A stretch of 15,025 nucleotides of DNA from Succinatimonas sp. CAG:777. Its GTDB lineage: Bacteria; Pseudomonadota; Gammaproteobacteria; Enterobacterales; Succinivibrionaceae. The notes under the pieces were generated by a model. The model was not told where the DNA came from. It did no database searches and saw only the letters and a list, made by a program, of their open reading frames with translations. Below are positions 7,401-13,300 of the stretch, one piece after another (the stretch's first letter is position 1; each line of letters starts with the position of its first letter). The position numbers were made by a program, and so were the translations under genes. Where the stretch lies: positions 1 to 15,025 of the forward strand of contig HF987949.1 of assembly GCA_000431835.1 (NCBI GenBank), read 5' to 3'.

Positions 7401-9668
7401 ACTCATGATAAGAACTTAAATAATAGCAACAGTAAAGAGTCTGAGCTCTTATTATCAGATGGTACATCTTTATTTAATGATTCTTCAGTAATTTACGATC
7501 TTAGACGTGGTAAATACGGTAATGTTCCACCATCATTTATTTTCCAGATCGTCGTCTTTTACAATTCGAGATATGACAGATTTTCACTTGAAACTGTTAA
7601 CTATGATGTAAGTTACCTTAAGAGAACCTTTTTTAACAGCTTTTATATGCCTTATAAGAACTATCTGTCCGTGCATTCAGCTCTTCATCATTATTGTCCT
7701 TGCTGTTTTGATGGTGAGTTTTTTAATGAGTATTCCCTCCTGTTCACTTTAGGCTCAGTAAACTGTGCTTCATACCCCAATGCATACTCACAGTCATTTT
7801 TTAATCCTCAGCCTGATTATTTAGGAGCTGTGCCTGCTTACTTTAAAGCTGGTTCAGATGAAAACAACTTTTCATTAAGATTAAGCTCTCGCTATACTCA
7901 TGATCTTTTTGCAGAAAAAATGACAGAAAAAGAGCGTCAAAAGCAAAGATCTAGACTTGAAGAGAAGATGCGCTCTCATGGAATTGATCCTAAGAACAGT
8001 GATTACCTGAAAAGAGATGATGGTAAAACTCACGCCACTTTAACAAACTCAAAGAGTGTTACCGATTGCAGCTTTCATATTACAGGTAATAGGAAACTTC
8101 AAGATTACCTTTATGACCATTATCTTAAAGACTTTGAAGACAGCAAGAGCTTACACTCAGTCTCTTGTTTAGCCAAAGAGTATGGAGAAAAAATAAATGA
8201 CAACGGCAGTTCTTCCATGAAGCGTTTTAGTATTGCTCATAAGAGAGCAAATTTAGTGTTATTCGGAGAGCATGGCTCTGGAAAAACTAAAGCTGTTGAG
8301 ATTTTATTAAAAGCACTGAATATAAAGGAGCATAAGATAAATCTTGCGAGTCTCTCAAACTCAGGGATCCATGACTTTGCTAAAAACATTACAGAACAGT
8401 TCAAAAATATTGACACTAGAAAACCATCAGTTGTGGTTATGGAAAACGTTGATGCCTATTTCTCTGATGTGCGCTATGTACGTGATGACAACGATTGGAC
8501 CATAGAAGAGGTTAATGCTACAAAACAGGCAATTGAAGATATTGAAAAGAAAAATTGCTTTGTCATCATGACAGCAAATTATAGAGAAAAGATTGACTCA
8601 GGTCTTTTAGATTTATTCCCAAATACCTTTGAGATCTCAAGACCTGATGCAGATGATATTGTAGATTGTTTTACCTCAAGCTTTTCAAGGCAAGAGTTGA
8701 GCCTGTCTTGTATTAAGAATCTCTCAACTCAGTTGGATGGTATGTCTTTAAACTCAGTCTTTAAATTCATAAAGATGGTAAAAGCAGAGCTAGCTTTGGA
8801 CAAGAATAAAAAAGGCAGATTTAATTTTGATCTTCAAGATACTTTAAATGCTCTTTTAAAGAAGTTCTTAGGCTTTACCTTAGATAAAGATGCCTTTTTC
8901 TCTCTACCTGGACAGACAGAACTTGAAAATTTTATCAATGATAACTTTATTGATTACATTAAGTATCCAGAAAAGTATCAGCGCTTTAAGCTTAAAATGC
9001 TGGATCCTATCATGCTCTATGGAGCCCCAGGCACTGGTAAAACCTATGCTGCTAATGCCTTAGCAAAGTTTTTAGGCTGGAAATTCTTTACCATTGATGC
9101 CACTCAATATGAACAGAATTCAGTAGGATCAGCAAAAAAGATAACTGAGATCTTTAACAAGGCCAAAGATGCTGCTCCTTCTATTGTCTTTATAGATGAA
9201 GCTGACTCCATGTTTGCTAAAAGAAGAAGTTGTAATAACAACGAAGGTATTTCCCAGTTCTTACGCTCAATTTCAGATACAGCTAAAGACAGAGTCTTAG
9301 TAATTGCAGCTACCAATCGTATTGATGATATGGATGAGGCTATCTTACGTAATGGCAGATTCTCAAACAAAATCGAGATTAGCTATGCTGATACTAAAGG
9401 CGTTTTAGCTGTAATGGAGGAGTATTTAAAAGATAAACCTGTAAGTAATAATCTCTCCTTAATTAAGGCTGTATCAAAATTGTCAGGTCATCCTCTTTGT
9501 GATACCAAATCCTTTTTAGATTCAGTTTGTAAGGAAGCAGCCTGGCGTGATTCTAATAAGATAGAGCAATGCGATGTCGATGAAGCTTTATTACATCTAA
9601 ATCTCACCAGGATTGAGGATAACTACTCCTATCGTGAAACAACTCATAAAAGAGCAGGTTTTATCTAG
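4431..9668 (+). CDS. Giant AAA ATPase with tandem AAA modules (D1 degenerate, D2 canonical)
   Basis: 1745 residues from ATG 4431, with AAGGAG at 4419-4424. Residues 1-1160 are helix-rich, match no domain I recognise, and include a His/Cys cluster (H1086, H1087, C1089, C1091, C1092); 1164-1180 is a charged helix. D1 (about 1221-1470) has Walker A GEHGSGKT (1279-1286), but its Walker B reads VVVMEN (1334-1339), lacking the Asp-Glu pair; sensor-1-like Asn is N1383. D2 (about 1490-1720) is a classical AAA module: GAPGTGKT (1531-1538), IVFIDEAD with D1589/E1590, sensor N1629 in AATNR, and Arg-finger candidates R1640/R1643 in RNGRF. By family knowledge D2 should hydrolyse ATP in an oligomeric ring, while D1 may bind without hydrolysing, as in Cdc48/NSF-like two-ring machines. 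It probably remodels a protein or nucleoprotein target; the target and the N-terminal function are unknown. Cytoplasmic. Confidence 0.85.
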   Translation: MLSLENKNTKVNGSNNIRSLNQNFKARLKDKLGFTLNPYTLVNNALRCKKSGSLQFKGELLEEVTSKLIKDNSAFSYDKFAYNYFTKLLYRQKCTEINCDNEAFECYEKFSNDDFRPSSFDESFCFKVLDCCKGKGTLKTELICNFAHFMLDNGDFTPLSARYDFAKNNADSADDSALAVILVSHLLQETPLIDLDTLFYNHCVKDSNNTEKSENDDNGSALIPEKNSILKTDNQNHEPNVKQDPCKFSVDDYGLSEDSLKAYLQFLYIFSNRLFTHDVIEENSLHGKFEDHFGSYARNEIALAKSSSNKSYLDKFVEDSYIYLEKYLFKTDALHDIILFVNEIKSAIEDGKSESELSDLINSKKLLLLNNLLSHRKEIPRPTLYVLRLVRDCLLLTYLLQGNDASLKANRLYNYLKDQSLKARYPSVRKSYDRTFGISLAKDYIRESTSLNTDSGSIEATAVNADDEAFTKFQDSTEVPLVNVINSQNPPKSGCWHLADALYDIPVFKSFILKKMVLLSPVFKDCLDLFLSVHGTGDPEFESFINELSGFDFIFNDPDFGKITNDILVNSSAYNKDEKGLLDKNHGKNLLLAQYENLITTLKSFYKLIEHTVDIFKDNTIDDVLAHNHDGYYSEIFENENIETARKEKAELKIAQGKEKAVSEALMSIAAFMRAHYLPYDAASSNAYKKLVYCMVAHKLPLMRIDGYKGKESLYPSYVINHNKSAINALYKDLLETNLSNSLSSNYEYEIPSYLIRLPESCLSSKSNVAPKGKVISLDPLMTVYDKQFYHSLYKSAFLKYLYATGSMEVICEFIDKHYKVGNCEDVLMLLDCLHIYCDNYLKTKVTSQSDDDYAKEINLISIALSFCIESAQVCSHDNNGIYRSNCYAFRSYKGEEISELLNSRLSYFYFTHQYVFCAMQSVKNLSLQRYQLPVTEDAANVAYLVKALCEHDVKDALYTLELLPYLPGYTFMKSYIKALVKENDSKELITHDKNLNNSNSKESELLLSDGTSLFNDSSVIYDLRRGKYGNVPPSFIFQIVVFYNSRYDRFSLETVNYDVSYLKRTFFNSFYMPYKNYLSVHSALHHYCPCCFDGEFFNEYSLLFTLGSVNCASYPNAYSQSFFNPQPDYLGAVPAYFKAGSDENNFSLRLSSRYTHDLFAEKMTEKERQKQRSRLEEKMRSHGIDPKNSDYLKRDDGKTHATLTNSKSVTDCSFHITGNRKLQDYLYDHYLKDFEDSKSLHSVSCLAKEYGEKINDNGSSSMKRFSIAHKRANLVLFGEHGSGKTKAVEILLKALNIKEHKINLASLSNSGIHDFAKNITEQFKNIDTRKPSVVVMENVDAYFSDVRYVRDDNDWTIEEVNATKQAIEDIEKKNCFVIMTANYREKIDSGLLDLFPNTFEISRPDADDIVDCFTSSFSRQELSLSCIKNLSTQLDGMSLNSVFKFIKMVKAELALDKNKKGRFNFDLQDTLNALLKKFLGFTLDKDAFFSLPGQTELENFINDNFIDYIKYPEKYQRFKLKMLDPIMLYGAPGTGKTYAANALAKFLGWKFFTIDATQYEQNSVGSAKKITEIFNKAKDAAPSIVFIDEADSMFAKRRSCNNNEGISQFLRSISDTAKDRVLVIAATNRIDDMDEAILRNGRFSNKIEISYADTKGVLAVMEEYLKDKPVSNNLSLIKAVSKLSGHPLCDTKSFLDSVCKEAAWRDSNKIEQCDVDEALLHLNLTRIEDNYSYRETTHKRAGFI

Positions 9669-9677
9669 CAAGTAATG

Positions 9678-9698
9678 GTGAAGGCTTTAAGCCTTCAC
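9678..9698 (+). other. Perfect hairpin after the ATPase gene
   Basis: GTGAAGGCT (9678-9686) and AGCCTTCAC (9690-9698) form a 9-bp stem with a 3-nt loop, starting 9 nt after the ATPase stop. No U-tract follows (the next bases are TATAAAG), so it is more likely an mRNA-stabilising or processing stem, or a DNA palindrome, than a terminator. Confidence 0.6.
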
Positions 9699-9706
9699 TA
9701 TAAAGA

Positions 9707-9730
9707 CTTGAAATCAAGCTGTTCAAGGAG
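9707..9730 (+). promoter_or_regulatory. Hairpin overlapping the ribosome binding site of the 103-aa gene
   Basis: CTTGAA (9707-9712) can pair with TTCAAG (9722-9727), which overlaps the Shine-Dalgarno AAGGAG (9725-9730) just before ATG 9736. Partial masking could couple translation of the small gene to an upstream event. The stem is only 6 bp and AT-rich, so the effect may be slight. Confidence 0.35.
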
Positions 9731-9735
9731 TTTCT

Positions 9736-10047
9736 ATGTCAGATCTGAAGCATTTACCAAAAGGCTATCAATTGCCAGAGAACAACTTTTCAAAAGAAGA
9801 GTGGAGAGAGTACTTTCAATATCGCAAAGAGCGCGATATAGAAATGTCACTAGATGAAATTGAGTTTTGGCTTGAGCTTATGGAGCAAGAGTTTAAAAAG
9901 GGTAATCTTAAAAGGGCAAAAGAGATCTTACATAAAATCCCTTATAACCCAGACTTTGCCTTAGGTATTAAGAAAACTCAGGGACTAGGCACATTAGCTG
10001 CCTGCAACTTGTCATTAGCAAAACAGGTTTATCTAGATGTGTTCTGA
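9736..10047 (+). CDS. Small hypothetical protein, last gene of the ATPase operon
   Basis: 103 residues, ATG 9736 with AAGGAG at 9725-9730, 67 bp after the ATPase stop and on the same strand. It is not a family I recognise. The sequence is soluble, highly charged and helical-looking: a short Pro-containing N-terminus (KGYQLPENNF), an acidic/basic helix pair at about 20-67 (EEWREYFQYRKERD ... EIEFWLELMEQEFKKGNLKR), and a last segment with LAACNLSLAKQ. There is no signal peptide or membrane segment. Residues 40-70 (helix, turn GNLKRAKEIL) resemble a single TPR-like helix pair. Operon position suggests a partner or adaptor of the ATPase or the HsdM/S-like protein. The overlapping +1-frame reading from 9675 is not considered real. 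Confidence 0.7.
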   Translation: MSDLKHLPKGYQLPENNFSKEEWREYFQYRKERDIEMSLDEIEFWLELMEQEFKKGNLKRAKEILHKIPYNPDFALGIKKTQGLGTLAACNLSLAKQVYLDVF

Positions 10048-10107
10048 TTGAGGAAATTTTAAGAACTACTTATCTGTAAGTCCTTGATGCAATGAGTGAG
10101 TACGCTT

Positions 10108-10131
10108 ATCTTCGTTTTGGAAGATCGTTTT
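10108..10131 (+). terminator. Possible terminator of the ATPase operon
   Basis: ATCTTC (10108-10113) and GAAGAT (10120-10125) form a 6-bp stem with loop GTTTTG, followed by CGTTTT. It lies 61 nt after the last operon gene. The stem is weak. The rest of the 10048-10238 gap shows no gene or other structure. Confidence 0.35.
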
Positions 10132-10238
10132 AACTTCACAGTAGCGGAACATATATTCACAAAACACTTTTGCAGAGCATGAGTTTTTTTCAAAATTCAA
10201 CAAAAATCTTTTAATAACGATTTACCAGCATTAAATGG

Positions 10239-10609
10239 CACTAATCAAAATTCTCAAAATTTTTATCATGTATAATTAAAGTAGAACTAATGAGTTGAGA
10301 ACAAGACAATGACTACTAAACAATTCTTACCTTTGCCATACGGAAAAGACGTCTATAGTGAGCTAAAAAATAATGGATGCTACTTTGTAGATAAGACACC
10401 TTATCTTAAAAACATTATTGATGAAGATGAGTCAAATGTAATGTTGTTTACTAGACCCAGACGTTTTGGTAAGACACTGTTTATGTCCATGGTCGAGTAT
10501 TTTTTGAAAATAAACTCGGCAAATCCTGGAGACACCATACTTCAGCAAAAGTTATTTAAAGATACCAAGATATTAGAAGACAGAGAGTTCTGTGCAAAAT
10601 ACATGGGAC
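10239..10609 (+). repeat. Direct repeat, left copy: promoter plus 5' end of an AAA-ATPase-like gene
   Basis: Matches 11814-12184 at a constant offset of 1575 bp. The first 93 bp (10239-10331), containing the promoter, leader and first codons, are identical. By hand count about 25 of 301 coding positions then differ, many of them synonymous. Looser similarity extends left to about 10222. Homology ends sharply at 10609, where reductase-gene DNA begins. Confidence 0.9.
10271..10276 (+). promoter_or_regulatory. -10 box TATAAT of the left AAA-ATPase-like gene copy
   Basis: Perfect TATAAT, 32 nt before ATG 10309. No good -35 box sits at the usual distance. The leader also has no strong Shine-Dalgarno. 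The identical element occurs before the gene at 11884, so this truncated copy probably is still transcribed. Confidence 0.5.
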
Positions 10610-10617
10610 TCACCTGA
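10309..10617 (+). pseudogene. Truncated AAA-ATPase-like gene remnant (N-terminal ~100 residues only)
   Basis: ATG 10309 opens the same protein as the gene at 11884 (MTTKQFLPLPYGKDVYSELK) and retains the Walker-A-like RPRRFGKT (residues 49-56). After KYMG (97-100) the homology stops and the frame reads two chance codons (Leu-Thr) into TGA 10615-10617, which lies in antisense reductase DNA. Complete family members need Walker B (about residue 196) and a C-terminal PD-(D/E)XK domain, so this 102-aa product cannot be a functional ATPase. It ends by overlapping the convergent reductase gene by 45 bp. Confidence 0.85.
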
Positions 10618-11439
10618 CCAGGCAGTCTTTTCAGCTACAGCACGTAATGCTGTAAGCTCATCTTCTGAGAGCTTAAAGTCAAAGATATCAGCATTCTGTC
10701 TGATTCTTTCAATATTAGAACTCTTAACTAGAGGTAATACCTCATGATCTAAACAGAATCTTAAGAGAACCTGACCTGCACTTACCTGATGTTTGATTGC
10801 AATTTCCTTTACTACAGGTAAATCAATTAAAGCACCACGACCTAATGGCATCCAGGCTTCAACTACAATGTTATGACGGTGGCAATAATCAACAGCGCCT
10901 GTCTGCATGTAACCTGGGTGGAACTCAATCTGATCTACACAAGGTTTAACCTCAGATTTTAAAGCATCAAAGTGATGAGGTAAGAAGTTTGCAACACCAA
11001 TTGATTTAGTCTTGCCCTCTTCTTTTAACTCAATAAAAGTCTGCCAGGCTTTAGCTAATCTGTCTTCCCATCCATCATCTTCTTCGGTTGCACGTGGCCA
11101 GTGGATAAGAAGTAAATCAACATAATCCAACTGCAGTTTTTCAAGTGAACTTGCAAGTGAAGCTCTAATCTTTTCAGGCTCTAAATCGTCTTTCCAAACC
11201 TTGGTGGTAACAAAGATCTTCTTTCTATCTATGCCTGATAACTTAATGGCTGTACCTAATGCTTCTTCAGTTCCATACAAAGAAGCGGTATCAAAATGTC
11301 TATATCCTAATTCAATGGCATGAAGCAGTGTATCGATACCTGCCTGACCTTTGTCAATCTTATAGGTTCCCAAACCTAGACAAGGAATTTTATTGCCATC
11401 TAATAATTTGAAGGTGCTATGTAGATCTTTTAGTGTCAT
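10573..11439 (-). CDS. Aldo/keto reductase with a replaced C-terminal tail
   Basis: 288 residues, ATG at 11439 (minus strand), GGAG at 11449-11446 with a 6-nt spacer. The family tetrad is complete: D50, Y55 (GYRHFDTASLYG), K80 (VTTKVW) and H113 (LLLIHWP); the NADPH-binding motif is VKSSNIERIRQN (238-249). It resembles 2,5-diketo-gluconate-reductase/YvgN-type enzymes, which reduce small aldehydes and ketones with NADPH in the cytoplasm; the substrate here is unknown. The last 11 residues (SHVFCTELSVF) and the stop are encoded by the antisense strand of the AAA-ATPase-like remnant, because the native 3' end was lost at the junction at 10609/10610. The native tail in relatives is short and follows this point closely, so the barrel is intact and activity is plausible. 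It stands alone, with no operon partner. Confidence 0.9.
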   Translation of the reverse strand: MTLKDLHSTFKLLDGNKIPCLGLGTYKIDKGQAGIDTLLHAIELGYRHFDTASLYGTEEALGTAIKLSGIDRKKIFVTTKVWKDDLEPEKIRASLASSLEKLQLDYVDLLLIHWPRATEEDDGWEDRLAKAWQTFIELKEEGKTKSIGVANFLPHHFDALKSEVKPCVDQIEFHPGYMQTGAVDYCHRHNIVVEAWMPLGRGALIDLPVVKEIAIKHQVSAGQVLLRFCLDHEVLPLVKSSNIERIRQNADIFDFKLSEDELTALRAVAEKTAWSGESHVFCTELSVF

Positions 11440-11473
11440 TTATTACTCCAAAAGTTTTAATGCAGCTTTCATA

Positions 11474-11503
11474 AAGGGAAAGTACATAGTTGTGTTTTCC
11501 CTT
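11474..11503. promoter_or_regulatory. Inverted repeat in the reductase leader, candidate operator
   Basis: AAGGGAAA (11474-11481) and TTTCCCTT (11496-11503) pair perfectly across 14 nt, between the predicted reductase promoter and its start codon. It could be a repressor site or a 5'-UTR stem-loop. Confidence 0.4.
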
Positions 11504-11531
11504 CTACATTTTGTGTGTTATGAAATCGTTG

Positions 11532-11558
11532 ATTATCTAGCTCAAAGCGTTAAGTCAA
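11532..11558 (-). promoter_or_regulatory. Weak predicted promoter for the aldo/keto reductase
   Basis: On the minus strand, TTGACT (11558-11553) and GATAAT (11537-11532) resemble -35 and -10 boxes, but the 15-bp spacer is short. The leader to the ATG at 11439 would be about 85-90 nt. Confidence 0.3.
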
Positions 11559-11606
11559 AGTCAGTACGAGCTCAGCTTATAAAGCAAAATTTCTAACTGA
11601 CTATAG

Positions 11607-11628
11607 ATTGTGATCTTATTTTCACAAT
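11607..11628. promoter_or_regulatory. ATTGTGA-N8-TCACAAT inverted repeat (CRP-like half sites)
   Basis: ATTGTGA (11607-11613) and TCACAAT (11622-11628) carry TGTGA/TCACA half sites as in CRP sites, but with 8 bp between them rather than the usual 6. It is followed by TTTT on the plus strand, so a weak terminator is the alternative. It lies about 49 bp upstream of the reductase -35 candidate, a possible activator position. Confidence 0.3.
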
Positions 11629-11813
11629 TTTTAAGTTCTTGCTTTAATTTTTTGAAAATTTGTCACAAATAATTTTCAGAAGTTGCGAATTCACGCACAT
11701 TTAGAAGTGATGCATGTGGTAGACAGTTTAAAAGATTATTTTGTACGAAAAGTTTTGGTGATGAAAAAGAAGTGTCCAAAAGTTCATCAATTTGATTTAC
11801 TAGCATAAAACGC

Positions 11814-12184
11814 CACTAATCAAAATTCTCAAAATTTTTATCATGTATAATTAAAGTAGAACTAATGAGTTGAGAACAAGACAATGACTACTAAACAATT
11901 CTTACCATTACCATATGGAAAAGATGTCTATAGTGAGCTAAAAGGTAACGGATGCTACTTTGTAGATAAGACACCATATCTTAAAGAGCTTATTGATAAA
12001 GATAAGTCAAATGTAATGTTGTTTACTAGACCAAGACGTTTTGGTAAGACACTGTTTATGTCCATGGTTGAGTATTTTTTGAAAATAAACTCAGCAAATC
12101 CAGGTGACACTACACTTCAGCAAAAGTTGTTTAAAGACACCAAGATATTAGATGACCAAGAGTTCTGTGCAAAATACATGGGAC
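11814..12184 (+). repeat. Direct repeat, right copy: promoter plus 5' end of the AAA-ATPase-like gene
   Basis: Partner of 10239-10609. Here the unit continues uninterrupted into the rest of the gene, so this is the parental arrangement and the left copy is the truncated one. Confidence 0.9.
11846..11851 (+). promoter_or_regulatory. -10 box TATAAT of the AAA-ATPase-like gene
   Basis: Perfect TATAAT, 32 nt before ATG 11884, inside the 93-bp block identical to that at 10239-10331. No convincing -35 is visible. Confidence 0.5.
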
Positions 12185-13209
12185 AGCGTCCTGTTATCTG
12201 TCTTACCTTAAAAGGCGTTTATGGAAAGACCTTTACTTCAGCTTATTATAAACTGGCTGAACTTATTGTAGCTAAAGCTAAAGAATACAGTTTCTTAAAA
12301 GACAGTCTTGCTCTCAATGATGATGACAAGGCGACTTATGCTAAGTTATCAAGTAAAGATTTTTTACATAGAGCTGATGAAAATGCTCAATCATATGCAA
12401 CTTCATCCATCATAAATCTAGCAACAATGCTGTATAAGCATTTTAAAAAGCAGGTTTATGTCTTAATTGACGAGTATGATGTACCTTTAGCAAAAGCTCA
12501 GGAATATAAGTACCATGATGACATGGTAACTTTAATCTCATCTTTATTCGATTTCTTTAAAACCATTCCTCAAGATCCTGAGACTGGCGAACAATATGTA
12601 AGTCTGTATAAGCATTTTAAAAAGCAGGTCTATGTCTTAATTGACGAGTATGATGTGCCATTAGCTAAAGCGCAAGAAAAAGACTACCATGATGAGATGG
12701 TAACTTTAATCTCATCTTTGTTTGATTTCTTTAAAACCATTCCTCAAGATCCTGAGACTGGCGAACAATATGTAAGTAAAGTCATAATGACAGGCTGTTT
12801 AAAAGTAGCAAAAAACAGCATCTTTACAGGTGTAAATAACCTCTATGTGAATACTGTTACAAGTCAGTTAAAGCAATATACAGGTATGATTGGATTTACC
12901 AAAGAAGATACCTATAAGTTCTTAAAAGACTACGAGTTAGATGACTTTGCTCAAAAGGTAAAAGATAACTATGACGGATACAAGTTCTATGACAAAGAGA
13001 TGTTCTGTCCATGGGATGTAGTAAATTTCATTAAAGACAATTTTGATTTTAAACAGCAGGGACTATTGTCAAAAATAAAGGCTGATAACTATTGGGCAAC
13101 ATCAACCTCAAGTTCTGCTGTATATGAATACCTAGGATATTTAACTGACAGTGATACTCAAAAGATGCCAACTTTGATTTTAAACAGCAGAGGCTGTTGT
13201 CAAAAGTAA
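11884..13209 (+). CDS. AAA-ATPase-like protein with internal duplication, separated from its nuclease domain by a frameshift
   Basis: 441 residues from ATG 11884. It has the N-terminal AAA-ATPase-like domain: Walker-A-like RPRRFGKT (49-56) and Walker B VYVLIDEYD (191-199). Residues 183-240 are repeated as 241-298, so Walker B occurs twice (D196/E197 and D254/E255); relatives, including the gene at 14050, have one. After M428 the frame enters a 131-bp duplicated segment out of phase and ends with 13 unrelated residues at TAA 13207-13209. The natural continuation, including the PD-(D/E)XK domain, is in another frame (see 13197-14015). Bases 11884-14015 are therefore best viewed as one broken gene; a truncated ATPase alone may still be made. 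The leader has no strong Shine-Dalgarno. Confidence 0.8.
   Translation: MTTKQFLPLPYGKDVYSELKGNGCYFVDKTPYLKELIDKDKSNVMLFTRPRRFGKTLFMSMVEYFLKINSANPGDTTLQQKLFKDTKILDDQEFCAKYMGQRPVICLTLKGVYGKTFTSAYYKLAELIVAKAKEYSFLKDSLALNDDDKATYAKLSSKDFLHRADENAQSYATSSIINLATMLYKHFKKQVYVLIDEYDVPLAKAQEYKYHDDMVTLISSLFDFFKTIPQDPETGEQYVSLYKHFKKQVYVLIDEYDVPLAKAQEKDYHDEMVTLISSLFDFFKTIPQDPETGEQYVSKVIMTGCLKVAKNSIFTGVNNLYVNTVTSQLKQYTGMIGFTKEDTYKFLKDYELDDFAQKVKDNYDGYKFYDKEMFCPWDVVNFIKDNFDFKQQGLLSKIKADNYWATSTSSSAVYEYLGYLTDSDTQKMPTLILNSRGCCQK
12430..12777 (+). repeat. In-frame tandem duplication, 2 x 174 bp
   Basis: Units 12430-12603 and 12604-12777 each encode 58 residues beginning LYKHFKKQVYVLIDEYDV. They are identical at both ends but differ at a dozen or so positions in the middle (EYKYHDDM versus EKDYHDEM), many of them synonymous third positions. 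That divergence inside a head-to-tail repeat suggests recombination between two paralogues rather than simple recent copying. Confidence 0.9.
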
Positions 13210-13300
13210 AAGCAAATAATTACTGGGCAACATCAACCTCAAGTCATGCTGTATATGAATACTTAGGATATTTAACTGATACTGATACCCAAAAGATGCA
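13039..13300 (+). repeat. Out-of-frame tandem duplication, 2 x 131 bp
   Basis: Units 13039-13169 and 13170-13300 both encode the FDFKQQ ... NYWATSTSS ... YEYLGYLTD ... QKM segment. The period of 131 is not a multiple of three, so reading in frame through unit 1 enters unit 2 in the wrong phase and stops at 13209. The units differ at roughly 20 positions, again implying two different parental sequences. Confidence 0.9.

Larger units (their letters stand above)
11440..11883. other. 444-bp intergenic region between the reductase and the AAA-ATPase-like gene
   Basis: Divergent intergenic region. It holds the likely reductase promoter and an inverted repeat (11474-11503), a second inverted repeat (11607-11628), and, from 11814, the repeated promoter block of the AAA-ATPase-like gene. 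A plus-strand open frame (11393-11596) crosses it but overlaps the reductase start and is not convincing. No RNA gene was recognised in 11630-11800. Confidence 0.6.

Noticed and set aside
9104..9370. Minus-strand 88-aa open frame over the D2 AAA module
   Set aside because: Antisense to Walker B, sensor 1 and arginine-finger motifs.
9675..9857. Plus-strand 60-aa open frame starting in the hairpin after the ATPase gene
   Set aside because: It overlaps the better-supported 103-aa gene, has no Shine-Dalgarno and begins in an inverted repeat.
11393..11596. Plus-strand 67-aa open frame across the reductase start
   Set aside because: It overlaps the reductase start codon and leader antisense, has no convincing ribosome site, and its hydrophobic stretch (residues 28-45) looks incidental.
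10239..12184. Composite transposon or insertion sequence carrying the reductase
   Set aside because: The flanking repeats are direct and consist of ordinary gene sequence; no transposase, terminal inverted repeats or target duplication was seen.
13201..13207. Programmed -1 frameshift rescuing the split gene
   Set aside because: CAAAAGT is not a canonical X-XXY-YYZ slippery site; the shift is fully explained by the 131-bp duplication.
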